Origin: Acidobacteriota bacterium
Lineage (GTDB): Bacteria > Acidobacteriota > Vicinamibacteria > Vicinamibacterales > CAVVIG01
Reading direction: 5' to 3'
Assembly (NCBI GenBank): GCA_025463215.1
Contig: JAOBWF010000142.1
Coordinates: forward strand, 1 to 45,631
DNA length: 45,631 nt
The stretch's first letter is position 1. Each line of letters starts with the position of its first letter. The notes beneath the pieces were generated by a model. That model ran no database searches and was not told the DNA's origin. It saw only the letters and a program-made list of their open reading frames with translations. This document shows positions 24,721 to 32,952 of this stretch, piece by piece. The translations under genes and the position numbers were made by a program.

Positions 24721-26349
24721 ATGGCCAGTCCGACGCCGACACTCTTCATGCCGCCGCGGCACTATCTGAACGACGGCTACGGCATCCGCTCGTGGCTGCT
24801 GACGCGCGATCACAAACGCATCGCCCTGTTGTACCTCGCGGCGGTGACCTTCTTCTTCTTCGTCGGCGGCGCGATGGCCGTGCTGATCCGGCTCGATCTC
24901 GCCACTCCGGCCGGCGACCTGGTCAGCGACGAGACCTACAACAAGCTGTTCACGATGCACGGCGTGATGATGGTGTTCTTCTTCCTCATCCCGGTCATTC
25001 CGTCCGTCCTCGGCAACTTCCTCGTGCCGATCATGATCGGCGCCAAGGATCTCGCGTTTCCGAAGCTGAATCTTCTGAGCTGGTACATCTACATCATCGG
25101 CGGCATGTTCACGCTGTACGCGCTGGTCACCGGCGGCGTCGACACCGGCTGGACGTTCTATGCGCCGTTCAGCACGGTGTCGTCGACGACCAACGTGGTC
25201 CCGACGGCGCTCGGCATCTTCGTCACCGGCTTTTCGTCAATTCTGACCGGGCTCAACTTCATCGTCACCATCCACCGGATGCGCGCGCCCGGCATGACCT
25301 GGTTCCGCATGCCGCTGTTCCTGTGGTCGACCTATGCCACCAGCCTGATCAACGTCCTCGGCACGCCGGTCATCGCGATCACCGTCCTGCTCGTCGCGGC
25401 CGAGCGCGTCTTCAAATTCGGCTTCTTCAACCCGGCGGTCGGCGGCGATCCGGTGCTGTTCCAGCACCTGTTCTGGTTCTACTCGCACCCGGCCGTCTAC
25501 ATCATGGTCCTCCCGGCGATGGGGGTGATCAGCGAGCTCGTCGCCGCCGGATGCCGCAAGCCGGTGTTCGGCTACTCGTTCGTCGCCTTCGCGAGCCTCG
25601 CGATCGCCGTCCTCGGCTTCCTGGTGTGGGGCCACCACATGTTCGTCGCCGGCGAGTCGGTGTACGCCGCCCTGATCTTCTCGATTCTCAGCTTCCTCGT
25701 CGCGATTCCCTCGGCGGTGAAGGTCTTCAACTGGACGGCGACGATGTACAAGGGCGCGGTGTCGTGGGAAACGCCGATGCTCTACGCCTACGGCTTCATC
25801 GGCCTGTTCACCATCGGCGGCCTCACCGGCCTGTTCCTCGCCGCGATTGCCGTCGACGTCCACGTCACCGACACCTATTTCGTGATCGCGCACTTTCACT
25901 ACATCATGGTCGGCGGCACGATCATGGGCTATCTCGGCGGCCTGCATTTCTGGTGGCCGAAGATCAGCGGCCGCCTCTACAACGAGGCGCTCGCCAAGCT
26001 GAGCGCGGGCATCATCTTCGTCGGCTTCAATCTCACGTTCTTCCCGCAATTCGTCGTCGGCTACCTCGGCATGCCGCGCCGGTATCACTCGTATCCGGCG
26101 GAATTCCAGGTGCTCAACGTCCTGTCGTCGGCCGGCGCCTCGATCCTCGGCGTCGGCTACCTGATTCCGATGGTTTACCTGATGTGGTCGCTCCGTTACG
26201 GACGCATCGCCGGATCGAATCCGTGGGGCGCCGTCGGTCTCGAGTGGACGACCACGTCGCCGCCGCCGACCGAGAACTTCGCGGAGACGCCGATCGTCAC
26301 CTGGGACGCCTACGACTATCAGGCGCCGGTGGAGGGCCATGTTGCCTGA
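24721..26349 (+). CDS. ctaD: Cytochrome c oxidase subunit I (A2-type)
   Basis: 542 residues, twelve helices. Start ATG 24721 (MASPTPTLF) follows the ctaC stop by two bases; a longer upstream frame is not real. Heme and copper ligands are all present: His in TMHGVMM (heme a), the [14 protein letters not shown] segment with the His-Tyr pair (CuB and the cross-linked Tyr), GHHMFV (CuB) and HFHYIMVGG (hemes a3 and a). The YS pair replaces the D-channel Glu, which defines the A2 subtype. It reduces O2 to water and pumps protons. The 3' end overlaps ctaE by 11 bases. Confidence 0.97.
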   Translation: MASPTPTLFMPPRHYLNDGYGIRSWLLTRDHKRIALLYLAAVTFFFFVGGAMAVLIRLDLATPAGDLVSDETYNKLFTMHGVMMVFFFLIPVIPSVLGNFLVPIMIGAKDLAFPKLNLLSWYIYIIGGMFTLYALVTGGVDTGWTFYAPFSTVSSTTNVVPTALGIFVTGFSSILTGLNFIVTIHRMRAPGMTWFRMPLFLWSTYATSLINVLGTPVIAITVLLVAAERVFKFGFFNPAVGGDPVLFQHLFWFYSHPAVYIMVLPAMGVISELVAAGCRKPVFGYSFVAFASLAIAVLGFLVWGHHMFVAGESVYAALIFSILSFLVAIPSAVKVFNWTATMYKGAVSWETPMLYAYGFIGLFTIGGLTGLFLAAIAVDVHVTDTYFVIAHFHYIMVGGTIMGYLGGLHFWWPKISGRLYNEALAKLSAGIIFVGFNLTFFPQFVVGYLGMPRRYHSYPAEFQVLNVLSSAGASILGVGYLIPMVYLMWSLRYGRIAGSNPWGAVGLEWTTTSPPPTENFAETPIVTWDAYDYQAPVEGHVA

Positions 26350-27022
26350 ACCTGCGCACTCGCATTCGCACGTCCACGCGCACCCGCCGGCCCTCGCGCA
26401 TCACTTCGACAACCTCGCGCAGCAGAGCGAGGCGGCGACGCTGGGGATGTGGGTGTTCCTCGTCACTGAGGTGCTGTTCTTCAGCGGGCTGTTTCTCGTC
26501 TACCTGGTCTACCGGTCGTGGTACCCCGACGCGTTCGCGGCGGCGAGCCACGAGCTCGACGTCACGCTCGGCACCATCAACACGGTCGTGCTGATCACCA
26601 GCAGCTTGACGATGGCGCTGGCGGTCCACGCGGCCCAGCTGGGACAGCGCAAGCTGCTGATGACGTTCCTGGTGCTGACGATGCTCCTCGGGATGACCTT
26701 CCTGGGGATCAAGAGCCTCGAGTACTACCACAAGTTCGTCGAGCACCTGATCCCCGGCCCCGGCTTCGTGTTCGAGAAGGAACACATCCGCCACGCGCAG
26801 ATTTTCTTCTCGCTCTATTTCGTGATGACGGGGCTGCACGCCCTGCATATGATCATCGGCTTCGGCATCATGACCTGGATGCTGGTGTGGGCGTGGAACG
26901 GGACGATCACCCAGGAGTACAACAATCCGATCGAGATCGCCGGCCTCTACTGGCACTTCGTCGACATCGTCTGGATCTTCTTGTTCCCGCTGCTCTACCT
27001 GATCGGGCGGCACGCACACTGA
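26339..27022 (+). CDS. ctaE: Cytochrome c oxidase subunit III
   Basis: 227 residues with a His-rich N-terminus (HSHSHVHAH) and five or more helices, as in short bacterial subunit III proteins. Typical segments are [29 protein letters not shown] and [10 protein letters not shown] followed by [17 protein letters not shown]. The subunit stabilises subunit I and may guide oxygen access. The His-rich start could bind metal, but nothing else supports that. A 20-nt gap precedes subunit IV. Confidence 0.95.
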   Translation: MLPEPAHSHSHVHAHPPALAHHFDNLAQQSEAATLGMWVFLVTEVLFFSGLFLVYLVYRSWYPDAFAAASHELDVTLGTINTVVLITSSLTMALAVHAAQLGQRKLLMTFLVLTMLLGMTFLGIKSLEYYHKFVEHLIPGPGFVFEKEHIRHAQIFFSLYFVMTGLHALHMIIGFGIMTWMLVWAWNGTITQEYNNPIEIAGLYWHFVDIVWIFLFPLLYLIGRHAH

Positions 27023-27042
27023 GAGCTGAAAGCTGATCGCCG

Positions 27043-27336
27043 ATGGCTTCCCACATCCTCCCCAAGCGCGTCTACTACACGATCTTCGCGATCCTGTTGT
27101 TCTGCACCTACCTCACGGTCCAGATTGCGTTTCTCGATCTCGGCGTGATGAACACGGTCGCGGCGCTCGCGATCGCGGTCTTCAAGGCCACCATCGTCGT
27201 GCTGTTCTTCATGCACGTGAAGTACAGCAGCCGCCTGACCTGGGCGGTCGTCCTCGGCAGCATCTTCTGGCTCGGCATCCTGCTGACGCTGACGATGAGC
27301 GATTATCTGACGCGCTCATGGCGCACGTTCGGCTGA
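27043..27336 (+). CDS. ctaF: Cytochrome c oxidase subunit IV (CtaF-like)
   Basis: 97 residues with three transmembrane helices (about 11-33, 37-59 and 67-88). The central [21 protein letters not shown] segment is the signature of the small prokaryotic subunit IV. It sits at the expected place after subunit III and completes the oxidase cluster. The next gene starts one base after its stop. Confidence 0.9.
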   Translation: MASHILPKRVYYTIFAILLFCTYLTVQIAFLDLGVMNTVAALAIAVFKATIVVLFFMHVKYSSRLTWAVVLGSIFWLGILLTLTMSDYLTRSWRTFG

Positions 27337-27337
27337 C

Positions 27338-28288
27338 ATGACGCGCTGGCGCGGCGCCGGTCCGGTCCTGTGCCTTCTCTGCGTCCTCTGCGCTCTTCGT
27401 GTCCTTGACGCCGGTCAGATCCCGTGGGGCCTCGACCGCATCGATCAACCCGCGCTGCCGCTCGACGGCCGCTTCACGGCTCCGGCCGATGGCACCGGTG
27501 TGCATGCCTACGTGATCGACACGGGCGTCCGGCGGACGCACCGCGAGTTCGACGGGCGCGTGGACTGGGTCGGCGATTTCACCAGCGGGGCATCCGGCCA
27601 ACCGGGCAGCGGCGACGCCGACGATTGCGATCCGCCGCCGTCCCCCGAGCGCGGCCACGGCACCCACGTCGCCAGCATCCTTGCCGGGCGGACGTTCGGC
27701 GTCGCGCGGGCGGTCCGCGTCCACGCGCTGCGCATCCTGCCCTGCACCGGCACGACGCGCACCGACTACACCGCGGCGGTTCGCGGCGTCGAGTGGATCA
27801 CGGCCCACGGATTGAAGCCGGCGGTCGTCAACATCAGCCCCGCGCGATTCGAAACCGACGACACGGCGCTCGACATGGCGCTCGAGCGATCGATCGCGGC
27901 CGGCTTCGTGTACGTGCTGTCGGCGGGCGGCTTGCCGAACGTCGCCGCGTTCTCGCCGCAGCGCGTCGCGGCGGCGATTGTCGTCGGCTCGACCGACGCG
28001 TCGGATACCGCGAGGCAGAGCGGCTACGGACCGCGGCTCACGATCTTCGCGCCCGGCATCGGCATTCGCGGCGCGGGCAGCGCGTCCGATACTGCGGAGT
28101 TCACGGGCGACGGCGACTCGTACGCGGCGCCCTTCGTCGCGGGGGTCGCCGCCTTGTATCTGCAGCAGCATCCCGCCGCAAGCCCGGCTGACGTCAAGCG
28201 CGCCCTCATCGCCGCGGGAACGCGCGGCGTCGTGAAGAAGGCCGGCACCGCTCCGGCGCTGCTCGTCCACCTCACGGGCGGGCCGTAA
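27338..28288 (+). CDS. Divergent secreted subtilase (S8) at the end of the respiratory operon
   Basis: 316 residues. A signal peptide (core [18 protein letters not shown]) runs directly into the catalytic domain, with no I9 propeptide. Triad residues are Asp61 (VIDTG), His107 (GHGTHVAS) and Ser261 ([11 protein letters not shown]). The usual oxyanion-hole Asn of the AAGN motif is Gly198 (LSAGG), and the SLGG substrate strand is replaced by NISPARFE. Activity may therefore be weak or altered, or the protein may bind rather than cleave. It starts one base after ctaF, so it is probably cotranscribed with the oxidase; a role in processing or quality control of exported respiratory subunits is a guess. 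Confidence 0.88.
   Translation: MTRWRGAGPVLCLLCVLCALRVLDAGQIPWGLDRIDQPALPLDGRFTAPADGTGVHAYVIDTGVRRTHREFDGRVDWVGDFTSGASGQPGSGDADDCDPPPSPERGHGTHVASILAGRTFGVARAVRVHALRILPCTGTTRTDYTAAVRGVEWITAHGLKPAVVNISPARFETDDTALDMALERSIAAGFVYVLSAGGLPNVAAFSPQRVAAAIVVGSTDASDTARQSGYGPRLTIFAPGIGIRGAGSASDTAEFTGDGDSYAAPFVAGVAALYLQQHPAASPADVKRALIAAGTRGVVKKAGTAPALLVHLTGGP
27373..27405 (+). repeat. Single arm of the GTGTCCTT repeat family in the subtilase signal peptide (copy C)
   Basis: CTTCTCTGCGTCCTCTGCGC and the following CTTCGTGTCCTT match the right arms of the repeats in actE and sco. They encode the hydrophobic signal-peptide core ([13 protein letters not shown]). No left arm is seen. Confidence 0.5.
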
Positions 28289-28296
28289 CTCCGACA

Positions 28297-28302
28297 TATA
28301 AT
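28297..28302 (+). promoter_or_regulatory. Consensus -10 (TATAAT) just before the PHP-protein start
   Basis: A perfect TATAAT eight bases before GTG 28311, with no -35 match at 17 nt and no Shine-Dalgarno. It implies a transcript starting about two bases before the start codon, separate from the respiratory operon. Confidence 0.5.
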
Positions 28303-28310
28303 TCGCTGCC

Positions 28311-29732
28311 GTGCGCATCGTTGCGTCCCTCCTTGCGCTCCTGACGGCCGCCTTCGTCCAGGCGCCACCGGCGCCGCCCACCCGCGTGTTGAACAGCCAC
28401 TTCCCGCCGGGCGGACCACGCTATGAATACCTGCCGTTCGACGTGCCCGCAGGCACGGAGTCGCTGACGATCAGCTATGCGTTCAGCGGCGACAACGGAT
28501 CGTCGGTGATCGATCTGGGCCTGTTCGAGCCGGGACCGTTGACGCTCGGCACGCCGGCGTTCCGCGGCTACAGCGGCGGATCGCAGCGGTCGATCACGAT
28601 CGCACGCAATACCGCTTCGGCCGGGTACCGGACCGGACCGCTGCCCGCCGGGCAGTGGCACGTCCTGCTCGGCATGTACAAGGTCGCGCCCGCCGGAGTC
28701 GACGTGCAGGTCCGGATCGACGAGGGGAGGGACGAACCGCCGCCGGCGGCTGCCGCGCGTCCGAACACGACCGCGGGTCGCGCCGGCGATCGCTCCTCGA
28801 CTGGGCGAGCGAAGACCGCGTGGTATGCCGGCGCATTGCACCTGCACACCCTGCACAGCGACGGGTCGCTGACGCCGGGGGGCCTCGCCGACGCGGCGCG
28901 GCTCGCCGGGTTCGATTTCATCGCGATTACCGATCACAACAACACTACGCACACACGCGAGGCGCTGCCGCCCTCGCCGCTGCACATCGTCGGCGAAGAG
29001 ATCACGACACCGGCGGGACACGCCGACGTATGGGGCCTGCCGCGGGGGGGATGGATCGACTTTCGCGTGGGCCCGACCGGGCCGGGCGCGGCTGCCGCGA
29101 TCAACGGCTTGGTCGCCGCGGCACACTCGGCCGGCGCCCTCTTCGCGATCAATCACCCGATCGACAACTGCGCCGGCTGCTCGTGGGACCAGGTGATTCC
29201 CGACAACGTCGACGCCGTCGAGATCTGGCAGAACGACAAGGCGCCGCGCGATGCGGCGATCGCGTTCTGGGATCGGCTGCTGCGCACCGGCCGTCATGTG
29301 ACCGCTGTCGGCGTCGCCGACTGGCACCGGCCGCCTGCGCGCATCGACATGGCGGCGGTCCGCGTGCTCGCCGCCAGCCTGACCCAGCCCGACATCCTCG
29401 ACGGGATCCGCAACGGACGGGTCATCGTGATGCGCGACGCCGCGACCACGCCGCCGTCGGTCCGCGCCGCGTGCGGGTCCCGCAGCGCCGGCATCGGCGA
29501 CACGCTCAGCTGCTCGGCCAGTCAGAGCGTGACGATGACCGTCGACGCGCCGGGATTTCACGACGGCCGGGCCGACTTCATCTGGAACGCCGCGCGCATG
29601 ACGTCGCAGGCGATCGGCCGCGGCGCGTTGTTCAGCATGCCCGCATCCGCAGGGTACCTGCGCGCCCACGTCTACGCCGCCGACGGCAGCCCGGTCGCGA
29701 TCACGAATCCGGTGTATGTCGAGATCCGCTGA
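28311..29732 (+). CDS. Secreted PHP-domain metallophosphoesterase-like protein (CehA/McbA type)
   Basis: 473 residues from GTG 28311, with a signal peptide (RIVASLLALLTAAFVQA). An N-terminal beta-sandwich-like domain (about 25-140) and a low-complexity Pro/Ala linker lead to the PHP domain. This has HLHTLHSDG and ITDHNNTTH as the first metal motifs, the Glu of GEEITT, FAINHP, and VGVADWHRP as the last ligand region. A C-terminal beta domain follows. PHP proteins of this type hydrolyse phosphoesters with two or three metal ions; the exported CehA-like members have been linked to ester and phosphotriester hydrolysis. The specific substrate is unknown. Confidence 0.87.
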   Translation: MRIVASLLALLTAAFVQAPPAPPTRVLNSHFPPGGPRYEYLPFDVPAGTESLTISYAFSGDNGSSVIDLGLFEPGPLTLGTPAFRGYSGGSQRSITIARNTASAGYRTGPLPAGQWHVLLGMYKVAPAGVDVQVRIDEGRDEPPPAAAARPNTTAGRAGDRSSTGRAKTAWYAGALHLHTLHSDGSLTPGGLADAARLAGFDFIAITDHNNTTHTREALPPSPLHIVGEEITTPAGHADVWGLPRGGWIDFRVGPTGPGAAAAINGLVAAAHSAGALFAINHPIDNCAGCSWDQVIPDNVDAVEIWQNDKAPRDAAIAFWDRLLRTGRHVTAVGVADWHRPPARIDMAAVRVLAASLTQPDILDGIRNGRVIVMRDAATTPPSVRAACGSRSAGIGDTLSCSASQSVTMTVDAPGFHDGRADFIWNAARMTSQAIGRGALFSMPASAGYLRAHVYAADGSPVAITNPVYVEIR

Positions 29733-29754
29733 CGTGACCGATCTCGGAGCGACA

Positions 29755-32097
29755 ATGCACTGGGGAAACTCTGGTGCTGGCGCCTGTGCGGCCTTGGCGT
29801 TCAAACACGTCTTATTGTCGCTCGTCGTCTCGTTGGTATTTGCCGCAGGCGCACGGGCGCAGGACGATCTCATCACGCCGATCCGGGTCGGTCGGGCCGA
29901 CGCGCCGCTGACGCTGAACGTCTGGGCGCAGCCGGATTACTTTCACCTCGCCGCCCGTCCCGCGATCGCCGGCGCCTTCACGGCCGTCCTCGGCGATTGG
30001 GCGCGCGCCCATTCCGGCGTGCAGCTGCATGTGTCGGTGATGCCCGGGCTCGAGCTGCACAAGACCAAGCTGCAGCTCGCGGCCGCCGCTGGCCGGCTGC
30101 CGGATGTCGCGTCGATCGACAGCTACTGGCTGCCGCTGTTCGCCAACGACGTGCAGCCGCTCGAGCCGTACTGGCCCGCCGGGGACCGCGCCGATTTCCT
30201 GCCGTTCACGATCACCACGCTGTCGAACCCGGCTGGGCACGTGCTCGGCCTCTGGCACGAGACCGACTGCCGGGTCCTCTTCTACCGGAAGGATCTCGTA
30301 CCGGTGCCGCCGCGGACGTGGAGCGAGCTGCTCGACACGGCGAGCCGTGTCGCGCGCGAACAGAAGATGTCGGGCTATCTGTACAACGCCGGACGCTGGG
30401 AGGCGACGGTGTTCGATCACCTCGCCATGTTCTGGGCGCAGGGGGGCGAGCTCGTCGATCGCGGCGGCCGTCCGATCCTGTCTGAAGAGCCGAACCGCGG
30501 CGCCATGCTCCGCGTGCTCGGCTTTCTGCGCGACACGATTCAGCGCGGCGCCTCGCCGCGCGCGGTGCTCGGCCATACCGACTATCAGCAGCTCACCGGC
30601 GCCGCCGTCGCCGGCGATGCGGCGATGTTTCTCGGCGGCAATTGGCAGCTGAAGGATCTGCAGACCGGTCTGTCGCCCGCCGAGTTCGCGAAGTGGGACA
30701 TCGCGCCGATCCCGCAGGCCGACGCGCAAACACGCTCGACCGGCACCGGCGGCTGGGTATGGGTCGTATTCGCGAAAGATCCCGAGCGGCAGCGCGCCGC
30801 GGTCGAGTTCATCCGCGACGTCGAGGCGCCGGCGCATGCCGCGCGGATCAGCGAAGCGACCGGCCATCTGCCGGTCCGCCGCAGCGTCTACCGCGACTTT
30901 CCGATCTTCAGCCAGGACCAGTGGTACCGCCGGTTCGGCGAGATGCTCGTCGACGGCCACGCGCGGCCGACCGCCTTGATCTATCCGATGATGTCGCAGC
31001 AGCTGCAGCTGGCGATTGGCGCCGTCGTGTCGGGTGAGAAGACGCCGGAGCAGGCGCTCGACGCAGCGTCGCGCGCGATCGACGCCGAGTACGCGCGGCA
31101 GTCGTCGGCGCAAGGCGCGACGCGGACCCGCGTCGACCCGATCGCCTGGATGCCGATGATCGCCGCGGCCGTCGTGCCGTTCGCCATGTTCTGGCGCGGC
31201 CGCCGCGACAGCGCCGGCGCGGCGCGCTGGGCGGTGCCGGCGACGACGCTGGTGACGATCATGCTGTTTTATCCGATGCTCGATCTGCTGCGGCTGTCGC
31301 TGACCGATGCCACCGTCGCCGGGACGCGCTATGCCTACACGCTCGCCAGTTATCGAGCCGTGCTGACCGACACCGCGTTCTACGGCATGATCGCGGTGAC
31401 CGTCATCTTCGTCACCGGATCGGTCGTCCTGCAGCTGGTGATTGGCTTCGGGATCGCCTGGCTGATCGACGCCGGCCGGCGCCGCCGCGCCCCCGGCACA
31501 CTGGTCGCGCGGCTCGCGGTCGTCAGCGCCTGGGTGATCCCGGGCGTCCTCGCGGGCGTGCTGTGGAAGATTCTGCTGATCGAAAATCGGTCGGGCATCG
31601 TGAACTACTACCTCGGCCAGGCCGGGCTCGGGCCGCTGCCGCTGATCTCGTCCCCCGTGCTCGCGCTCGTCTCGGTCGTGGCCGCGAACGTGTGGCGCGG
31701 CTGCGCCTTCAGCATGATCCTGCTCTACGCCGGCCTGCAGCGGGTGCCGCGTGAGCTGCACGAAGCGGCCGATCTCGAAGGCGTGTCGGCGTGGCAGCGT
31801 CTGCGCTGGCTGCTGATCCCGCAGCTCGGGCCGGTGATCGCGCTCAACCTGGTGCTGATCACGATCGCGTCGTTCAACACCTTCGACCTGATCATTCCGC
31901 TCACCGGCGGCGGTCCGGCGCGGCGCACCGAAGTGATCTCGCTCTTCATGTATCGCCTCGGCTTCTTCGATCTCGAGGCGGGACGCGCGGCCGCGGTGGC
32001 GGTGGTGATGCTGCTGGTCAACCTGCTGCTCGCCTGGGTCGCCGGCCGGCTGATCATGCGCGACGAGCCGCTGGCGCGCGGGGCGGCGGCGTCGTGA
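29755..32097 (+). CDS. Sugar ABC importer: solute-binding protein fused to a MalF-type permease
   Basis: 780 residues from ATG 29755, chosen because GGAG lies five bases upstream; ATG 29716 would overlap the PHP gene by 17 bases. A signal peptide (to about residue 35) leads to a type-1 carbohydrate-binding protein domain (about 45-450: TLNVWAQPDYF, AAAAGRLPDVASID, LFYRKDLVPVPPRTWSELL, GDAAMFLGGNWQ). An extra helix (about 463-482) followed by RGRR returns the chain to the cytosol, and then come six permease helices with the coupling motif EAADLEGVSAWQRLRWLLIP. Binding-protein fusions are known in other ABC classes but are unusual for CUT1 sugar importers. The gene overlaps the next permease (GTGA). 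Confidence 0.9.
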   Translation: MHWGNSGAGACAALAFKHVLLSLVVSLVFAAGARAQDDLITPIRVGRADAPLTLNVWAQPDYFHLAARPAIAGAFTAVLGDWARAHSGVQLHVSVMPGLELHKTKLQLAAAAGRLPDVASIDSYWLPLFANDVQPLEPYWPAGDRADFLPFTITTLSNPAGHVLGLWHETDCRVLFYRKDLVPVPPRTWSELLDTASRVAREQKMSGYLYNAGRWEATVFDHLAMFWAQGGELVDRGGRPILSEEPNRGAMLRVLGFLRDTIQRGASPRAVLGHTDYQQLTGAAVAGDAAMFLGGNWQLKDLQTGLSPAEFAKWDIAPIPQADAQTRSTGTGGWVWVVFAKDPERQRAAVEFIRDVEAPAHAARISEATGHLPVRRSVYRDFPIFSQDQWYRRFGEMLVDGHARPTALIYPMMSQQLQLAIGAVVSGEKTPEQALDAASRAIDAEYARQSSAQGATRTRVDPIAWMPMIAAAVVPFAMFWRGRRDSAGAARWAVPATTLVTIMLFYPMLDLLRLSLTDATVAGTRYAYTLASYRAVLTDTAFYGMIAVTVIFVTGSVVLQLVIGFGIAWLIDAGRRRRAPGTLVARLAVVSAWVIPGVLAGVLWKILLIENRSGIVNYYLGQAGLGPLPLISSPVLALVSVVAANVWRGCAFSMILLYAGLQRVPRELHEAADLEGVSAWQRLRWLLIPQLGPVIALNLVLITIASFNTFDLIIPLTGGGPARRTEVISLFMYRLGFFDLEAGRAAAVAVVMLLVNLLLAWVAGRLIMRDEPLARGAAAS

Positions 32098-32924
32098 TCG
32101 CGACCGTGCGTCAGCGCGCCTCCTTCGTCGCCGGCCTGGCCGCGACCGCGGCGGCGTTTCTGCTGCCGCAGCTGTGGCTGTTCTCGCTGTCGCTCAAGAA
32201 CAAGGCCGGCCTGTTCGAGTATCCGCCGACGTGGATACCCCGAGGCGGCTCGCTCGCGAACTACCGCTTCGTCCTGACGCATTCGCAGGTGCCGTGGTAC
32301 CTGTGGAACAGCGCGATCGTCGCCGCCTTCGCGTCGATGGCGACGCTGGCGGTGGCGGTGCCGGCCGCCTACGTGCTGTCGCGCGATCGCTTCCGCGGCC
32401 GCCGGCCCCTGCTGGCGGCGCTGCTGGTCATGCAGATGGTGTCTCCGGTGATTCTGCTGGTGCCGATCTACGGCATTATCGACCGTCTGGGCCTGATCGA
32501 TACGCGCGCGGGGCTGATCCTGGTCTACGCGGCGATGCAGGTGCCGTTCACCGTCTGGGTGCTGAAGAATTTCTTCGACGCGGTGCCGACCTCGATCTTC
32601 GAGGCGGCGCGGCTCGACGGCGCGACGCGGGCGCGGACGTTCTGGACCATCGTCCTGCCGATCATCGCACCCGGCCTCGGGGCGACCGCGGTCTTCAACC
32701 TGGCGGCGTACTGGTCGGAGTTCTGCCTCGCGCTGGTGCTGCTCGATTCGCAGGCGCGCTACACGATGCCGCTCGGCCTGTTCAGTTTCCAAAGCGGCTA
32801 CGACACCGATTGGCATCTGCTCGCCGCCGCGAGCTTCATCGCGCTCGTGCCCGTGCTCGCCGTCTTCGTTCTGCTGCAGCGGTATTTCGTCGCCGGCCTC
32901 ACCGCGGGTGCGGTGAAAGGGTAA
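32094..32924 (+). CDS. Sugar ABC importer permease, MalG type
   Basis: 276 residues from GTG 32094, overlapping the previous stop (GTGA). Six helices; the coupling loop EAARLDGATRARTFWTIVLPIIAPG carries the EAA motif that docks on the ATPase. The PP(T)W(I)P and NYRFVL entry region is typical of MalG-like CUT1 permeases. It pairs with the fused binding protein/permease. No ATPase is in this operon; the nearest candidate is the MalK-type gene at 44364. A 28-nt gap separates it from the mannosidase, suggesting one transcript for uptake and breakdown of a mannose-containing glycan. Confidence 0.92.
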   Translation: MIATVRQRASFVAGLAATAAAFLLPQLWLFSLSLKNKAGLFEYPPTWIPRGGSLANYRFVLTHSQVPWYLWNSAIVAAFASMATLAVAVPAAYVLSRDRFRGRRPLLAALLVMQMVSPVILLVPIYGIIDRLGLIDTRAGLILVYAAMQVPFTVWVLKNFFDAVPTSIFEAARLDGATRARTFWTIVLPIIAPGLGATAVFNLAAYWSEFCLALVLLDSQARYTMPLGLFSFQSGYDTDWHLLAAASFIALVPVLAVFVLLQRYFVAGLTAGAVKG

Positions 32925-32952
32925 GCGACCGACAAACCACAGACCAACGACC

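Noticed and set aside
27021..27040. GAGAGCTGAAAGCTGATC between ctaE and ctaF as a regulatory repeat
   Set aside because: Short and AG-rich; a similar word occurs within actB, but with no symmetry or conserved position.
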